A stretch of DNA of 64,000 nt, taken from contig JAHRWZ010000102.1 in NCBI GenBank assembly GCA_019104865.1, positions 1 to 64,000 of the forward strand. The letters are read 5' to 3'. Source of the stretch: Castellaniella sp. (GTDB taxonomy: Bacteria > Pseudomonadota > Gammaproteobacteria > Burkholderiales > Burkholderiaceae_B). The translations under genes and the position numbers were made by a program. Shown here one piece after another: positions 46,471 to 58,317 of the stretch (positions are counted from its first letter, which is position 1; each line of letters starts with the position of its first letter). Below the pieces are notes generated by a model that was not told where the DNA came from, searched no databases, and worked only from the letters and a program-made list of their open reading frames with translations.

Positions 46471-48090
46471 TCAAGCAACGTCGATCTCGACCAGCACCGG
46501 CAGTTTCATGCCCAGCGCCTTGCGCAGGATGACCGGCAGGGCATCCGGCTCGGATACCCGCATGGCTTCGCAGCCCATGCCCCGGGCCGTGGCGACGAAA
46601 TCGATGTCGGGCAGATCGACGCCATGCAGCGCGTCCTTGGCGGTAAAGCCATAGACCGGTGCGAATTCCCGCAATGCCGCATAGCTGCGGTTCTTCAGAA
46701 TCAGGAACGTGATGGGCAAGCCCAACTGTGCTGCGCTCCAGAGCCCTTGGATCGAATACATGCTGGAACCATCCCCCAGCACGCCGATGACCTTGCTGCC
46801 CGGCTTGCCCAATGCCACCCCGACGGCGGCGGGCAGACCGAATCCCAGGCCGCCGCTGCACATCGTATAGAAGGTTCCGGATTGCAGGATCGGCAGATAG
46901 CGCTGCATGACCGGTCGCGCACTGGGCGCTTCCTCGACCACGACCGAATCGGCCGCGCGGACTTCCGCCAACGTCTGCAGCACGTAGGCCACGGACATCA
47001 GCGGCGATGGCTCAGCACGCGGGGCCGGCACGCGTCGCGGCGGATCCTGCCGCGCGGCAGGCTGCGGCCGGGCCAGCAGATCGCACACGCTCTGGCGCAC
47101 GCTCCCCTGCACTGCGGTGCCCACCGGTGCCCAGGACAAGGTGTTCGGGTCGTCCACGATCTGCGCCAGGACGCTGCCCGGCGGCACGTGTGGCCCTTCG
47201 CCCTCGACGTGATAGGTGAAGGCGGCGGCGCCCAGGGCCAGAATGAAATCGTGCCCGTCCAATAGGCTGACGATGCGCTCACGCGCAGCCGGCAGGAAGC
47301 CGGCGAACAGAGGATGATCTTCGGGAAAACCGTTGCGTCCCGACATGGGCGCCATCCAGACTGCGGCGCGATGACGCTCCGCCAAGGCGACTACATCGTC
47401 CCAGGCACCATCCCGGTCCACCGCCGCGCCCAGGACGAAGGCCGGGCGCCCGGCCGCATCCAGTTGGCCACCGATCCGGTCCAGCAGCACCGGATCCGGA
47501 CGCACCGAGCGGCTGACCTGGCGCGCCTGCACGGGCTCGCACAGGCGGCCCCAGTCGTCGGCGGGCACCGACACCAGCACGGGTCCGCACGGCGGCTGCA
47601 TCGCCATGTAATAGGCCCGGGCGATCGCCAGGGGCACGTCCTCGGCGCGTGCCGGCTCGATGCTCCATTTGACGTAAGGCTTGGGCAGCTCCGTGGCCTG
47701 ACTGGAGAACAGGAACGGATCGTAAGGCAGGATGGCCCGCGATTGCTGGCCCGCGGTGATCACCAGCGGAGTCCGGTTCTTGTGCGCCGTGAAGATGGCG
47801 CCCATGGCGTGCCCCACTCCCACCGCTGAATGCAGATTGATGAAGGCGGCATTGTGCGTCGCCTGCGCATATCCGTCGGCCATACCGACCACGACGGATT
47901 CTTGCAGCCCCAGGACGTAACGGAAGTCCGCTGGGAAATCCAGGAACAGGCCCAGTTCGGTCGAACCCGGATTGCCGAACATCGTTGTCATGCCGAATTG
48001 CCGCAGCAGATCCGTGACGGCCTGGCGGACCGGCACCAGCCCGGTCTGTGCGTTGTCCTGTACGCGCGCTATCACCGCGTCTGCTTGCAT
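46471..48090 (-). CDS. mdlC: Benzoylformate decarboxylase
   Basis: Thiamine-diphosphate enzyme, 539 residues, converting benzoylformate to benzaldehyde and CO2. All four catalytic residues known from the Pseudomonas putida enzyme have counterparts: Ser43 in FGNPGSTE, Glu64 in LGLQESVVVG, His87 in INLHSAVG and His294 in FTYHVEG. The ThDP/magnesium motif is GVLGDGSSMYSIQGLWSAAQ. GLQESVVVGMADGYAQAT and ADGYAQ follow the same family. GGAGGAT precedes ATG 48090. First enzyme gene of the leftward operon, divergent from a LysR gene. Activity on 4-hydroxy or methoxy analogues is possible. Confidence 0.92.
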   Translation of the reverse strand: MQADAVIARVQDNAQTGLVPVRQAVTDLLRQFGMTTMFGNPGSTELGLFLDFPADFRYVLGLQESVVVGMADGYAQATHNAAFINLHSAVGVGHAMGAIFTAHKNRTPLVITAGQQSRAILPYDPFLFSSQATELPKPYVKWSIEPARAEDVPLAIARAYYMAMQPPCGPVLVSVPADDWGRLCEPVQARQVSRSVRPDPVLLDRIGGQLDAAGRPAFVLGAAVDRDGAWDDVVALAERHRAAVWMAPMSGRNGFPEDHPLFAGFLPAARERIVSLLDGHDFILALGAAAFTYHVEGEGPHVPPGSVLAQIVDDPNTLSWAPVGTAVQGSVRQSVCDLLARPQPAARQDPPRRVPAPRAEPSPLMSVAYVLQTLAEVRAADSVVVEEAPSARPVMQRYLPILQSGTFYTMCSGGLGFGLPAAVGVALGKPGSKVIGVLGDGSSMYSIQGLWSAAQLGLPITFLILKNRSYAALREFAPVYGFTAKDALHGVDLPDIDFVATARGMGCEAMRVSEPDALPVILRKALGMKLPVLVEIDVA

Positions 48091-48179
48091 GTCATCCTCC
48101 GGGCCATTCATCAAGCCAGTTGCATTGTCCTCATGCCCACTTCGCACGGGTTTGAAGCATGATGAAAGCCCCCATGATA

Positions 48180-48199
48180 TAAATCAATAAAATGATTTA
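48180..48199. promoter_or_regulatory. Inverted repeat, candidate LysR operator between mdlC and the LysR gene
   Basis: TAAATCA-N6-TGATTTA, a perfect seven-base dyad in a 128-base divergent region, 90 bases before the mdlC start. Size, AT-richness and position fit a LysR-type recognition site for the divergent regulator. No convincing -35 for mdlC is seen, as expected for an activated promoter. Confidence 0.5.
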
Positions 48200-48200
48200 G

Positions 48201-48226
48201 ATATTCATTATTAGAGACATGAATAT
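48201..48226. promoter_or_regulatory. Second inverted repeat overlapping the LysR start codon
   Basis: ATATTCAT-N10-ATGAATAT; the right arm contains the LysR ATG (48219). One base from the first dyad, it could be an autoregulatory site or just low-complexity AT-rich sequence. Confidence 0.35.
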
Positions 48227-49121
48227 TAAAAACTTCGATTTGAATCTGCTGCGTGTCTTCGATGCGGTCTACACAGTAGGCAGCGTCAGCCAGGCCGCTA
48301 TCGCACTGAACCTGACTCAGCCCGCCGTGAGTCAGGGACTGACCCGCCTCCGCAATCTGGTGGGTGATCCGCTGTTCATTCGTGCGGCGGGCGGGGTTGC
48401 GCCGACACCCCGGGCACAACGCATGGCGCTATCGATTCACGATGCCCTGCGGGTCCTGGAAAATGCGGCGATGGATTCCGCGCCTTTCGATCCGCCACAG
48501 TCTGATCGTCGCTTTCGTCTGCACATGACCGACATCGGCGAAGGACAGTTCCTGCCGAGGCTGATTCAGGCCATGCGCCAGCGCGCGCCCCGCGCACGGA
48601 TCGAAACCATGCGTCTGCCCGTGACGGAGCTGGGCGTCGCCCTGGACCACGGACGGGTAGATCTGGCTTTTGGGTTTCTGCCCGGGCTACAGGGCATGCG
48701 TTCGGCCGTCATGTTCCAGGACCGCTACATCATCCTGATGCGCCACAGCCACCCCTTCGCGCTGACCGCGCGGCCTTCCCCCGTTCCGCTCGACGACATC
48801 CGGGCGCTGGAATTCATCGCCGTACGCACCCATACCTATACGCACACGGCGTTGGAAGCCCTGCACATGGCCGACCGCATCCGCCTGACCACGGAACACT
48901 TCATGGCCCTGCCCGTCGTGATCGAAACCAGCGACCTGGCGGTCATCATTCCGCGCAACATCGCACGATCGTTCGTCCCTCCGGAACGGTACGCGATCGT
49001 CGAGGCCGACTTTCCGCTGCGGGAATTCGACGTCCCCATCCATTGGAGCCATCGGCAGGACGGGGACCCGGCCCACCGCTGGCTACGCAGTCTGGCCCTG
49101 GAGCTCTACCAGGACGCCTGA
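48219..49121 (+). CDS. LysR-family regulator of the mandelate-type cluster
   Basis: A 300-residue transcription factor. The N-terminal helix-turn-helix (DLNLLRVFDAVYTVGSVSQAAIALNLTQPAVSQGLTRLRNLVGDPLFIRAAGG) is in the NodD/NahR-like branch, which begins with the same DLNLL pattern. The C-terminal part is a two-lobed effector-binding domain. It is divergent from mdlC with two dyads between, so it probably activates the leftward operon in response to an aromatic acid such as mandelate or benzoylformate. The effector is inference. Ends 24 bases before the convergent livF gene. Confidence 0.92.
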   Translation: MNIKNFDLNLLRVFDAVYTVGSVSQAAIALNLTQPAVSQGLTRLRNLVGDPLFIRAAGGVAPTPRAQRMALSIHDALRVLENAAMDSAPFDPPQSDRRFRLHMTDIGEGQFLPRLIQAMRQRAPRARIETMRLPVTELGVALDHGRVDLAFGFLPGLQGMRSAVMFQDRYIILMRHSHPFALTARPSPVPLDDIRALEFIAVRTHTYTHTALEALHMADRIRLTTEHFMALPVVIETSDLAVIIPRNIARSFVPPERYAIVEADFPLREFDVPIHWSHRQDGDPAHRWLRSLALELYQDA

Positions 49122-49145
49122 CTATCAGGTATGGCCCGCATCGAC

Positions 49146-50471
49146 TCAGGTCGCATCCAGGCCCGATGCGCCCACGCCGACCGGCGCCGGCGCCAGATTG
49201 GCGATCCGCTTGAACAGCTCGGCGTAGCGATTGTCCGCACCGGACCACGGATCGCCATTGCGGGCGAAATCGGCATTGATCTCCTGCCATTCCTCGGGAC
49301 TGAACAGGCGCCTGGCCGCTGACAGCACGGCGCCTTCCTCGGTGTTCAGATGCACCCATTCATCGGCGATATACGTCTGCACGGCATCCCGGAATCCGCC
49401 GAAAGCCGCCGCCCCGCCCTGCACGTAGCTGACCAGCGCCCGATCCAGCCGGCTGGTCGCCGGAACCGTGTCGCGGTGTTCGGCCTCCAGGCGATCGAGC
49501 TGTGCATCGAGCTCGTGGGTCTTGGTGCGCAACAACGCGAAGATCTGGTCTTCCTTGGGGTGATGCAGTTTGTCCGGCATTTCGGCGATATATTCGACCA
49601 TCGTGGCCAACAGCGTGAAATCGGGCTGCAGGCGACCGGCCTCGATGCCTTCCAGAATACGGGACATGGCATTCAGAATCGCCGCAATGGCGCGGTGTTC
49701 CTCGCGGATGACCTCGATCGCGGGCACCGGCGCGGACGACGCCACAGCCGGACCAGCGGATTCTTCGGTCGAGCCCGCTCCCAGCCAGCGGTCCAGGGCT
49801 TGCCCATCCCGCAGCAGCTCGGCGCTACCACCCGCATAGACGACTTTGCCGCGTTCCAGCACCAGGGCCTGTCGGGTGATGGGCAGGATCTGGCGGGCAT
49901 GCTGTTCGACCAGAATCACGGCCATGCGGCCTTCTGTGACCATGCGGTCGATGATGTGCAGCAGTTCCTGTGCGATCAGCGGAGCCAGGCCTTCCAGGGG
50001 TTCGTCCAGCAGCAGGATCTTCGGATTGAGCATCAGCGCGCGGCCCATGGCAAGCATCTGCTGCTCGCCACCGGACAACTGATTACCCAGATTGGCCCGC
50101 CGCTCGCGCAACCGCGGAAACATGTCATAGACACGATCCAGCGTCCATTCCCCCGGCCGGGCGACCACCGTCAGGTTTTCCTCGACCGTCAGCGACCGGA
50201 AGATATCGCGTTCCTGAGGTACCCACCCCAGACCGGCCCGGGCCCGCTGGTGGCTGGGCACGCGAGCGATATCACGGCCCTCGAAAACGATCCGCCCTTG
50301 GCGTAAACGCGTCACGCCCATCAAGGTGGCCAGCAACGTCGTCTTGCCCATGCCGTTGCGCCCCAGCAGGGCCAGGCTGCCGCCCTCCTCCAGCGAGAAG
50401 GACAGGTCCTCGAGGATGACGGCATCACCGTACCCAGCCCAGACGTTCTCCATCCGCAGCAAATCAGCCAT
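49146..50471 (-). CDS. LivF-type ABC ATPase fused to a C-terminal hemerythrin (HHE) domain
   Basis: A 441-residue protein. Residues 1-232 are a LivF ATPase: Walker A GRNGMGKTT (37-45), signature QLSGGEQQML (131-140), Walker B KILLLDEP (151-158), H-loop His191. An Ala/Pro/Ser linker (233-252) leads to a hemerythrin-like four-helix domain (~253-405) with the expected di-iron ligands: His259 (REEHR), His304 and Glu307 (HHPKED), His332 (EAEHRD), His374 and Glu378/379 (HLNTEE). No ATG lies between the domains before His259, which argues for one polypeptide. Normal LivF is about 235 residues. ATG 50471 overlaps livG by 8 bases. Oxygen, NO or iron sensing is a hypothesis. Confidence 0.9.
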   Translation of the reverse strand: MADLLRMENVWAGYGDAVILEDLSFSLEEGGSLALLGRNGMGKTTLLATLMGVTRLRQGRIVFEGRDIARVPSHQRARAGLGWVPQERDIFRSLTVEENLTVVARPGEWTLDRVYDMFPRLRERRANLGNQLSGGEQQMLAMGRALMLNPKILLLDEPLEGLAPLIAQELLHIIDRMVTEGRMAVILVEQHARQILPITRQALVLERGKVVYAGGSAELLRDGQALDRWLGAGSTEESAGPAVASSAPVPAIEVIREEHRAIAAILNAMSRILEGIEAGRLQPDFTLLATMVEYIAEMPDKLHHPKEDQIFALLRTKTHELDAQLDRLEAEHRDTVPATSRLDRALVSYVQGGAAAFGGFRDAVQTYIADEWVHLNTEEGAVLSAARRLFSPEEWQEINADFARNGDPWSGADNRYAELFKRIANLAPAPVGVGASGLDAT

Positions 50472-51213
50472 GGGCTTCTCCCAGGTAGACTTCCTTGACC
50501 CGAGGATGATGGGCAATCACCTCGGGCGTGTCCTCGAGCAGCAGAGCGCCCGATACCAGCACGGAAATACGTTCGGCAAAGCGGAACACGAGATTCATGT
50601 CATGCTCGATCAACAGGATGGTCACATCACGTGGCAGCTGCGCGATGGTGTCGAAGAGTTCGCGGCTCTCGCCCGTCGGCACCCCGGCCGCCGGCTCGTC
50701 CAGCAGCAGCACCTTGGGGCGCAGGGCCAGGGCCAGCGCAATCTCGATCAGACGCTGGCGGCCATAGGCCAGATCGCGCGTGGTTTCGTAGGCGTCGGGC
50801 AGGAGCTTGAGCTGCTCCAGGATGGCGGCGGCCTCGTCGACCACTTCCGCGCGAGCCGACAACGGCTTCCACCACTGGGTCCCCAGGCCTTGACGTTCGC
50901 TGACTGCCAGGGCAACCGATTCCAGCACGGTCATCCCCATGAACAGCTGGTTGATCTGGAAGGTACGCACCAGCCCCTGCCGGCAGCGTTCGTGCTGCGG
51001 CATCCGGGTGACGTCCCGCCCCATCAGCGAGACGCTTCCCGAGGACGGTTCCAGAAAACCAGTCAGCAGATTGATCAGCGTCGTCTTGCCCGCGCCGTTG
51101 GGTCCGATCAGGGCGTGACGCGCGCCCGGCGCAATCGCCAGGTTCACCTGATCGGTCGCCACGAAACCGCCGAAGCGCCGGATCAGGTCGTGAGTTTGCA
51201 AGACGGGATTCAT
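50464..51213 (-). CDS. livG: Branched-chain-type ABC transporter ATPase LivG
   Basis: Cytoplasmic ATPase, 249 residues. [26 protein letters not shown] (Walker A), the LivG-type signature region YGRQRLIEIALALAL where LSGGQ is altered, VLLLDEPAAGVP (Walker B) and LLIEHDMNLVFRFAERISVL (H-loop). The signature loop reads DLAYGRQRL, usual for LivG. ATG 51213 overlaps the livM stop (ATGA). With livF, livM, livH and livK it forms a HAAT-family importer located directly behind ring-cleavage genes, so an aromatic acid is a likelier cargo than leucine. Confidence 0.93.
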   Translation of the reverse strand: MNPVLQTHDLIRRFGGFVATDQVNLAIAPGARHALIGPNGAGKTTLINLLTGFLEPSSGSVSLMGRDVTRMPQHERCRQGLVRTFQINQLFMGMTVLESVALAVSERQGLGTQWWKPLSARAEVVDEAAAILEQLKLLPDAYETTRDLAYGRQRLIEIALALALRPKVLLLDEPAAGVPTGESRELFDTIAQLPRDVTILLIEHDMNLVFRFAERISVLVSGALLLEDTPEVIAHHPRVKEVYLGEAHG

Positions 51214-52250
51214 GCGGAGGTCTCCGTTTGGGCCTGCGCCCGCTGTCGGGAGGAACGGATCCACTGCTGCGCCGTGCCGAGGATGCCGCCGCGCGCGAAC
51301 AGCACGACCAGCACCAGGATCAGGCCGAGCCAGAACTGCCAGTACTGCGGGTTCATGTCGGATAGGAAATAATTGATCATGACAAAGACGACGGCACCGA
51401 TGAGCCCGCCGTACAGATGGCCGGCGCCTCCCAGGATCAGGATCAGCAGCAGATCGGCCGAACGCTGAAAGCTGAGCACGTCCAGGGACACGAACTGGTT
51501 GGTCTGGGCAAGCAGCGCCCCGGCCACCCCTGCGTAGGCCGCGCCGATCGTGTAGATCTGCACCAGACGGCGGTTCACCGGCACCCCCAGCGCGGGCATG
51601 CGCAGGACGTTCATATGAATGCCGCGCAGGCTCTGCCCGAAGGGCGAATACACCAGCCGCCGGGCCACCCAGAACAGCACGAAGAGCACCACGACCGAAT
51701 AGATGAAGCCCACCCGGCCGAACATGTCGAAATCGAACACACCCAGGATGGGCTTGATCTCGATGCCCGGCATGCCGTCCACCCCTCCGGTGATGCGGGT
51801 GAACTTGTTGGCCAGCTCGTAGAGCATCAGGGCCACACCCAGGGTGACCATCAGGCGCGACAGGTCGCTGCCCCGCAGCAACAGGAAGCTGCTGAGAAAG
51901 CCCAGCAGCCCTGCGAAGACGGCGGCCAGCAGCAGCCCCAGCAGCGGATCGCCCAGGCCGTGGGAACCCAGCAGTCCCACGGTATAGGCGCCGACGCCGA
52001 AGAACGCGGCATGGCCCAGCGAGATGATCCCCGCATAGCCGAAGATGAGATCCAGCGACAGCGCGAACAGCCCCGTGATGGCGATCTGGCTGAGCAGCAG
52101 GTAATTGCCGGGAAAGGCGAAATACGCCAGGATCGGCAGGCACCAGAACACGTATTCCAGCGGCTTCCAGTGCGCCGTGCGGCGATAGCGGTCGAGCAGA
52201 TCCTCGCGCCGCGGCACGGAACCGGTTCCGGGAAGGGAAGAGGTCGTCAT
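51210..52250 (-). CDS. livM: Branched-chain-type ABC transporter permease LivM
   Basis: Inner-membrane permease, 346 residues, 9-10 hydrophobic segments. YLLLSQIAITGLFALSLDLIFGYAGIISLGHAAFFGVGAY is the typical LivM N-terminal half, and GVAGALLAQTNQFVSLDVLSFQRSADLLLILILGGAGHLYGGLIGA the C-terminal one, with the EAA-like loop in SPFGQSLRGIHMN. Start ATG 52250, 9 bases after the livH stop. Polycistronic with livH and livG. Confidence 0.93.
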   Translation of the reverse strand: MTTSSLPGTGSVPRREDLLDRYRRTAHWKPLEYVFWCLPILAYFAFPGNYLLLSQIAITGLFALSLDLIFGYAGIISLGHAAFFGVGAYTVGLLGSHGLGDPLLGLLLAAVFAGLLGFLSSFLLLRGSDLSRLMVTLGVALMLYELANKFTRITGGVDGMPGIEIKPILGVFDFDMFGRVGFIYSVVVLFVLFWVARRLVYSPFGQSLRGIHMNVLRMPALGVPVNRRLVQIYTIGAAYAGVAGALLAQTNQFVSLDVLSFQRSADLLLILILGGAGHLYGGLIGAVVFVMINYFLSDMNPQYWQFWLGLILVLVVLFARGGILGTAQQWIRSSRQRAQAQTETSA

Positions 52251-52259
52251 GTCAGAGTC

Positions 52260-53117
52260 CTATTTGTGCGCCCGGCCGAACAGGCCATGCGGACGGTAAA
52301 TCAGCGTCGCCACCATGACGGCATAGATGATGAAGGCCCCGATCTGCGGTACGTAGTACTTGCCGGCCACGTCGGCTACCCCCAGCAGGATCGCGGCATA
52401 CAGGGATCCGAGGATATTGCCGCTGCCGCCCACCGATACCACGATCAGGAAGTACACCAGATACTTCACCGGGAATTCCGGGTCCAGGCCGAGCATTTCG
52501 ACCCCCAGGGCACCACCGAGCCCCGCCAAGGCGGACCCCAGCGCGAAAGTCAGGCTGAACACCCGGCTGACGTCGATCCCCAATCCGCGCGCCACGCGCT
52601 GATTGTCCACGGAGGCCCGCAGACGCGCGCCAAACGAAGTCCGGATCACCGACCACTGCAGCAGCAGCGCCACCAGCAGGCCTGCGATGATGAGGAACAG
52701 GCGATAGACGCCGACATCCAGCCCCTGCATCACATGGATCTGGCCGGACAGGAATTCGGGCAGATGCAGCGGCTGCTGCTGGGCGCCGAAGAAATAATGC
52801 GCCGCCGCCACCGCCATGAACACCAGCCCGATGGAAAACAGCACCTGATCCAGATCGGAGGCGGCATACAGGCGCCGGTACAGCACCCGCTCCAGGATCG
52901 CCCCCACGATCGCCGGCACGAGGATCGCGACCGGCAGGGTCGCCAGAAACGGCACCCCGTAATCATTGAGCAGGATCACACAGGCGTAGCCACCCAGCAT
53001 GGCAAATGCACCGTGCGCCAGATTGACGAAATTCATCAACCCCAGCGTCACCGACAAACCGACGCTGATCAGGAACAACAGCATGCCGTACGCGATGCCA
53101 TCGAAAAGTATAGTCAT
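52260..53117 (-). CDS. livH: Branched-chain-type ABC transporter permease LivH
   Basis: Inner-membrane permease, 285 residues, about 8 hydrophobic segments. It begins MTILFDGIAYGMLLFLISVGLSVTLGLMNFVNLAHGAFAMLGGY, the near-universal LivH opening. SFGARLRASVDNQRVARGLGIDVSRVFSLTFALGSALAGLGGAL is the conserved cytoplasmic loop and following helix, and VGGSGNILGSLYAAILLG the C-terminal motif. It lies 115 bases from the livK stop, a gap filled by a strong hairpin. Confidence 0.93.
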   Translation of the reverse strand: MTILFDGIAYGMLLFLISVGLSVTLGLMNFVNLAHGAFAMLGGYACVILLNDYGVPFLATLPVAILVPAIVGAILERVLYRRLYAASDLDQVLFSIGLVFMAVAAAHYFFGAQQQPLHLPEFLSGQIHVMQGLDVGVYRLFLIIAGLLVALLLQWSVIRTSFGARLRASVDNQRVARGLGIDVSRVFSLTFALGSALAGLGGALGVEMLGLDPEFPVKYLVYFLIVVSVGGSGNILGSLYAAILLGVADVAGKYYVPQIGAFIIYAVMVATLIYRPHGLFGRAHK

Positions 53118-53186
53118 GATTCACCCTGGAGGGTAAGACGGACTGCGCACCGGCCCGGGCACAGTCCCCGCAGTCAGGAAAGCGGC

Positions 53187-53223
53187 GGTCCTGGGTGGCG
53201 CGCAGGCACCGCCACCCAGGACC
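53187..53223 (-). terminator. 13-bp stem-loop between livK and livH
   Basis: GGTCCTGGGTGGC pairs perfectly with GCCACCCAGGACC across an 11-base loop, 9 bases after the livK stop. As no T-tract follows, it probably protects livK mRNA or causes partial termination, giving more binding protein than permease. Confidence 0.6.
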
Positions 53224-53232
53224 GGGAAACGA

Positions 53233-54408
53233 TCACCCCTGCTTGCCGGGGTCCTTGACGCCCTTGATGGTGTCGAACTCGACGTTCTGCAGCACACCAT
53301 CCACCTTGTCGACCTTGCGGATGTAGACGTTCTGGATGATGTCGCGGGTCTGCGGGTCGATTTCCACCGGGCCCCGCGGGCTGACCCACTTCATGCCCTT
53401 GACCGCGTTGATGAACGCCTCGCCGCTGGCATCGCCCTTGGTCTTTTCCAGGGCCATGTCGATCAGATGCATGCCGTCATAACCGGCAACCGCCATGAAA
53501 TTCGGGCGATCGTTGGGATAGGCTTTATGGTAGGCGGCAACGAAGGCTTTGTTCTCCGGCGAATCATGCGCGGCCGAATAATGGAACGACGTGATCATGC
53601 CGATCGCGGCATCGCCCATGGCGTTCAGAACGTCCTCGTCGGTCACGTCACCCGTTGCCAGTTCCTTGATGCCTGCCTTTTCCAGGCCGCGCTCCTTGAA
53701 GCCCTTGGCCAGAGCGACACCCTGCTCGCCGTTGGGCACGAACAGGAAGACGGCATCCGGCTTGGCGTCCTTGATGCGCTGCAGGTACGGCGCATAGTCG
53801 GGCGTGGCGACCGGGGTGCGCACTTCACCGATGATCTTGCCGCCCAGGCTGGTGAAGGTCTTCTGGAACTGCTTTTCCGCGTCGTGGCCCGGACCGTAAT
53901 CGGCCACCAGCGTGTAGACCGAGCGGATGCCGTTGGCGTAGGCCCACTGCGCCATCGGCGCGGTGTCCTGGGGCAAGGTCATCGAGACGCGGGTGATGTA
54001 GGGCGATTTCTCGGTGATGGACGACGTCGCCGCGTTGAGCACCACCATCGGAACCTTCGCTTCGGTTGCCAGCGGGGCGACCGAGAAAGCGTTGGGTGTC
54101 AGCGAAAAGCCGGTTAGGACGTCGACCTTGTTCTTGATCAGCAGTTCCTGCGCCTGGCGCTTGGCCACGGCGGGAGAAATGCCGGTGTCGTCTTTGATGA
54201 TCAGCTGGACCTTGCGCCCGCCCAGCATGCCGTTATGTTCGGCCAGATACAGGTCGACGCCGTGGCCGATCTGCTTGCCGTGCGAAGCGAACGGGCCGGA
54301 CATCGGCATCACGAGGCCGATCTTCAGATCCTTGGCCTGGGCAGGGCTGAAGGCGGCGGCGGTACTCAACGCCAAGGCCATCGCCCCGAGGGTCTTGATG
54401 AACTTCAT
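53233..54408 (-). CDS. livK: Branched-chain-type ABC transporter substrate-binding protein
   Basis: Periplasmic binding protein, 391 residues, with a signal peptide ending AQA-K (about residue 25). LKIGLVMPMSGPFASHGKQIGHGVDLYLAEHNGMLGGRKVQLIIKDD is the type I periplasmic-binding fold opening, and FLFVPNGEQGVALAKGF and NFMAVAGYDGMHLIDMALEKT follow in the second lobe. AGGAGTGAGACC precedes ATG 54408. It lies 44 bases after ligC in the same direction. The C-terminal 85 residues closely resemble the truncated gene at the right edge of the window. Aromatic-acid binding (protocatechuate or a precursor) is inferred from location. Confidence 0.9.
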   Translation of the reverse strand: MKFIKTLGAMALALSTAAAFSPAQAKDLKIGLVMPMSGPFASHGKQIGHGVDLYLAEHNGMLGGRKVQLIIKDDTGISPAVAKRQAQELLIKNKVDVLTGFSLTPNAFSVAPLATEAKVPMVVLNAATSSITEKSPYITRVSMTLPQDTAPMAQWAYANGIRSVYTLVADYGPGHDAEKQFQKTFTSLGGKIIGEVRTPVATPDYAPYLQRIKDAKPDAVFLFVPNGEQGVALAKGFKERGLEKAGIKELATGDVTDEDVLNAMGDAAIGMITSFHYSAAHDSPENKAFVAAYHKAYPNDRPNFMAVAGYDGMHLIDMALEKTKGDASGEAFINAVKGMKWVSPRGPVEIDPQTRDIIQNVYIRKVDKVDGVLQNVEFDTIKGVKDPGKQG

Positions 54409-54452
54409 GGTCTCACTCCTGGTGGTTAATTTTGGGAAAAGGCTCCGGCCGA

Positions 54453-57588
<3,136 letters not shown>

Positions 57589-57599
57589 CGGATTCGTCC

Positions 57600-58295
57600 T
57601 CAGTCGATGTACTTGAGACCAGCCTTTTCCAGGCCTTCCCGCATCTTGTAGTAATCCAGTCCCAACACGCCGGAAGCAAAGATCTCGCGCTTGGCCCCCT
57701 CGTTATCCTCGCGTGCCTGCGCCTTGGCGGCGACTTCGGCGGCGATCGCCGCTGGCACCACCACCACGCCGTCAGTGTCCGCGATCACGACGTCGCCCGG
57801 CATCACCACCGCGCCCGCACACACCACGGGAACATTGACCGAACCCAGGGTGCCCTTGACGGTCCCTTTGGAACTGATCTCGCGGCTGAACACAGGGAAA
57901 TCCATGGATTCCAGCGTATCGACGTCACGCACACCGCCATCGATCACCAGGCCGCGCGCGCCGCGCGCCTTGAAGGAGGTCGCCAGCAGATCGCCAAAAA
58001 AACCATCGGTACTGTCCGTCGTGCAGCCCGCTACCACAACGTCGCCGGGCCGGATCTGCTCGGCGGCCACATGCAGCATCCAGTTGTCGCCCGGCTGCAG
58101 CAGCACCGTGACGGCCGTGCCGCACAGCCGCGCGCCGCGCCAGACCGGATGCATGTAGGGCTTCATCAATCCGACGCGCCCCATGGCCTCGTGAATGGTT
58201 GCCACGCCGAACTGCGACAAGCGCTCGACGGCGGCGGCGTCGGCGCGCTGAATAGTCCGGTGAACGATGCCCAGCTGGTTCAGGGGAGTAGTCAT
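57600..58295 (-). CDS. ligK: 4-carboxy-4-hydroxy-2-oxoadipate aldolase (RraA-like fold)
   Basis: Metal-dependent class II aldolase, 231 residues, splitting 4-carboxy-4-hydroxy-2-oxoadipate into pyruvate and oxaloacetate, the final step of the pathway. [36 protein letters not shown] and [31 protein letters not shown] contain the GD...R..D metal/pyruvate-binding signature shared with RraA and HMG aldolases. The C-terminal [17 protein letters not shown] tail is typical of LigK. Fully consistent with its neighbours; RraA itself would be shorter. Confidence 0.94.
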   Translation of the reverse strand: MTTPLNQLGIVHRTIQRADAAAVERLSQFGVATIHEAMGRVGLMKPYMHPVWRGARLCGTAVTVLLQPGDNWMLHVAAEQIRPGDVVVAGCTTDSTDGFFGDLLATSFKARGARGLVIDGGVRDVDTLESMDFPVFSREISSKGTVKGTLGSVNVPVVCAGAVVMPGDVVIADTDGVVVVPAAIAAEVAAKAQAREDNEGAKREIFASGVLGLDYYKMREGLEKAGLKYID

Positions 58296-58317
58296 TTTCT
58301 AAGTCCTCCAACAGTCA

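Noticed and set aside
49673..49900. Possible separate hemerythrin gene with its own start
   Set aside because: No ATG with a ribosome site lies before the first ligand His259; the first internal Met (residue 269) would remove that ligand, so a true fusion is simpler.
51214..52143. Upstream continuation of the livG frame within livM
   Set aside because: Composition of a shadow frame; LivG begins with its usual MNPVLQTHDLIRRFGG at 51213.
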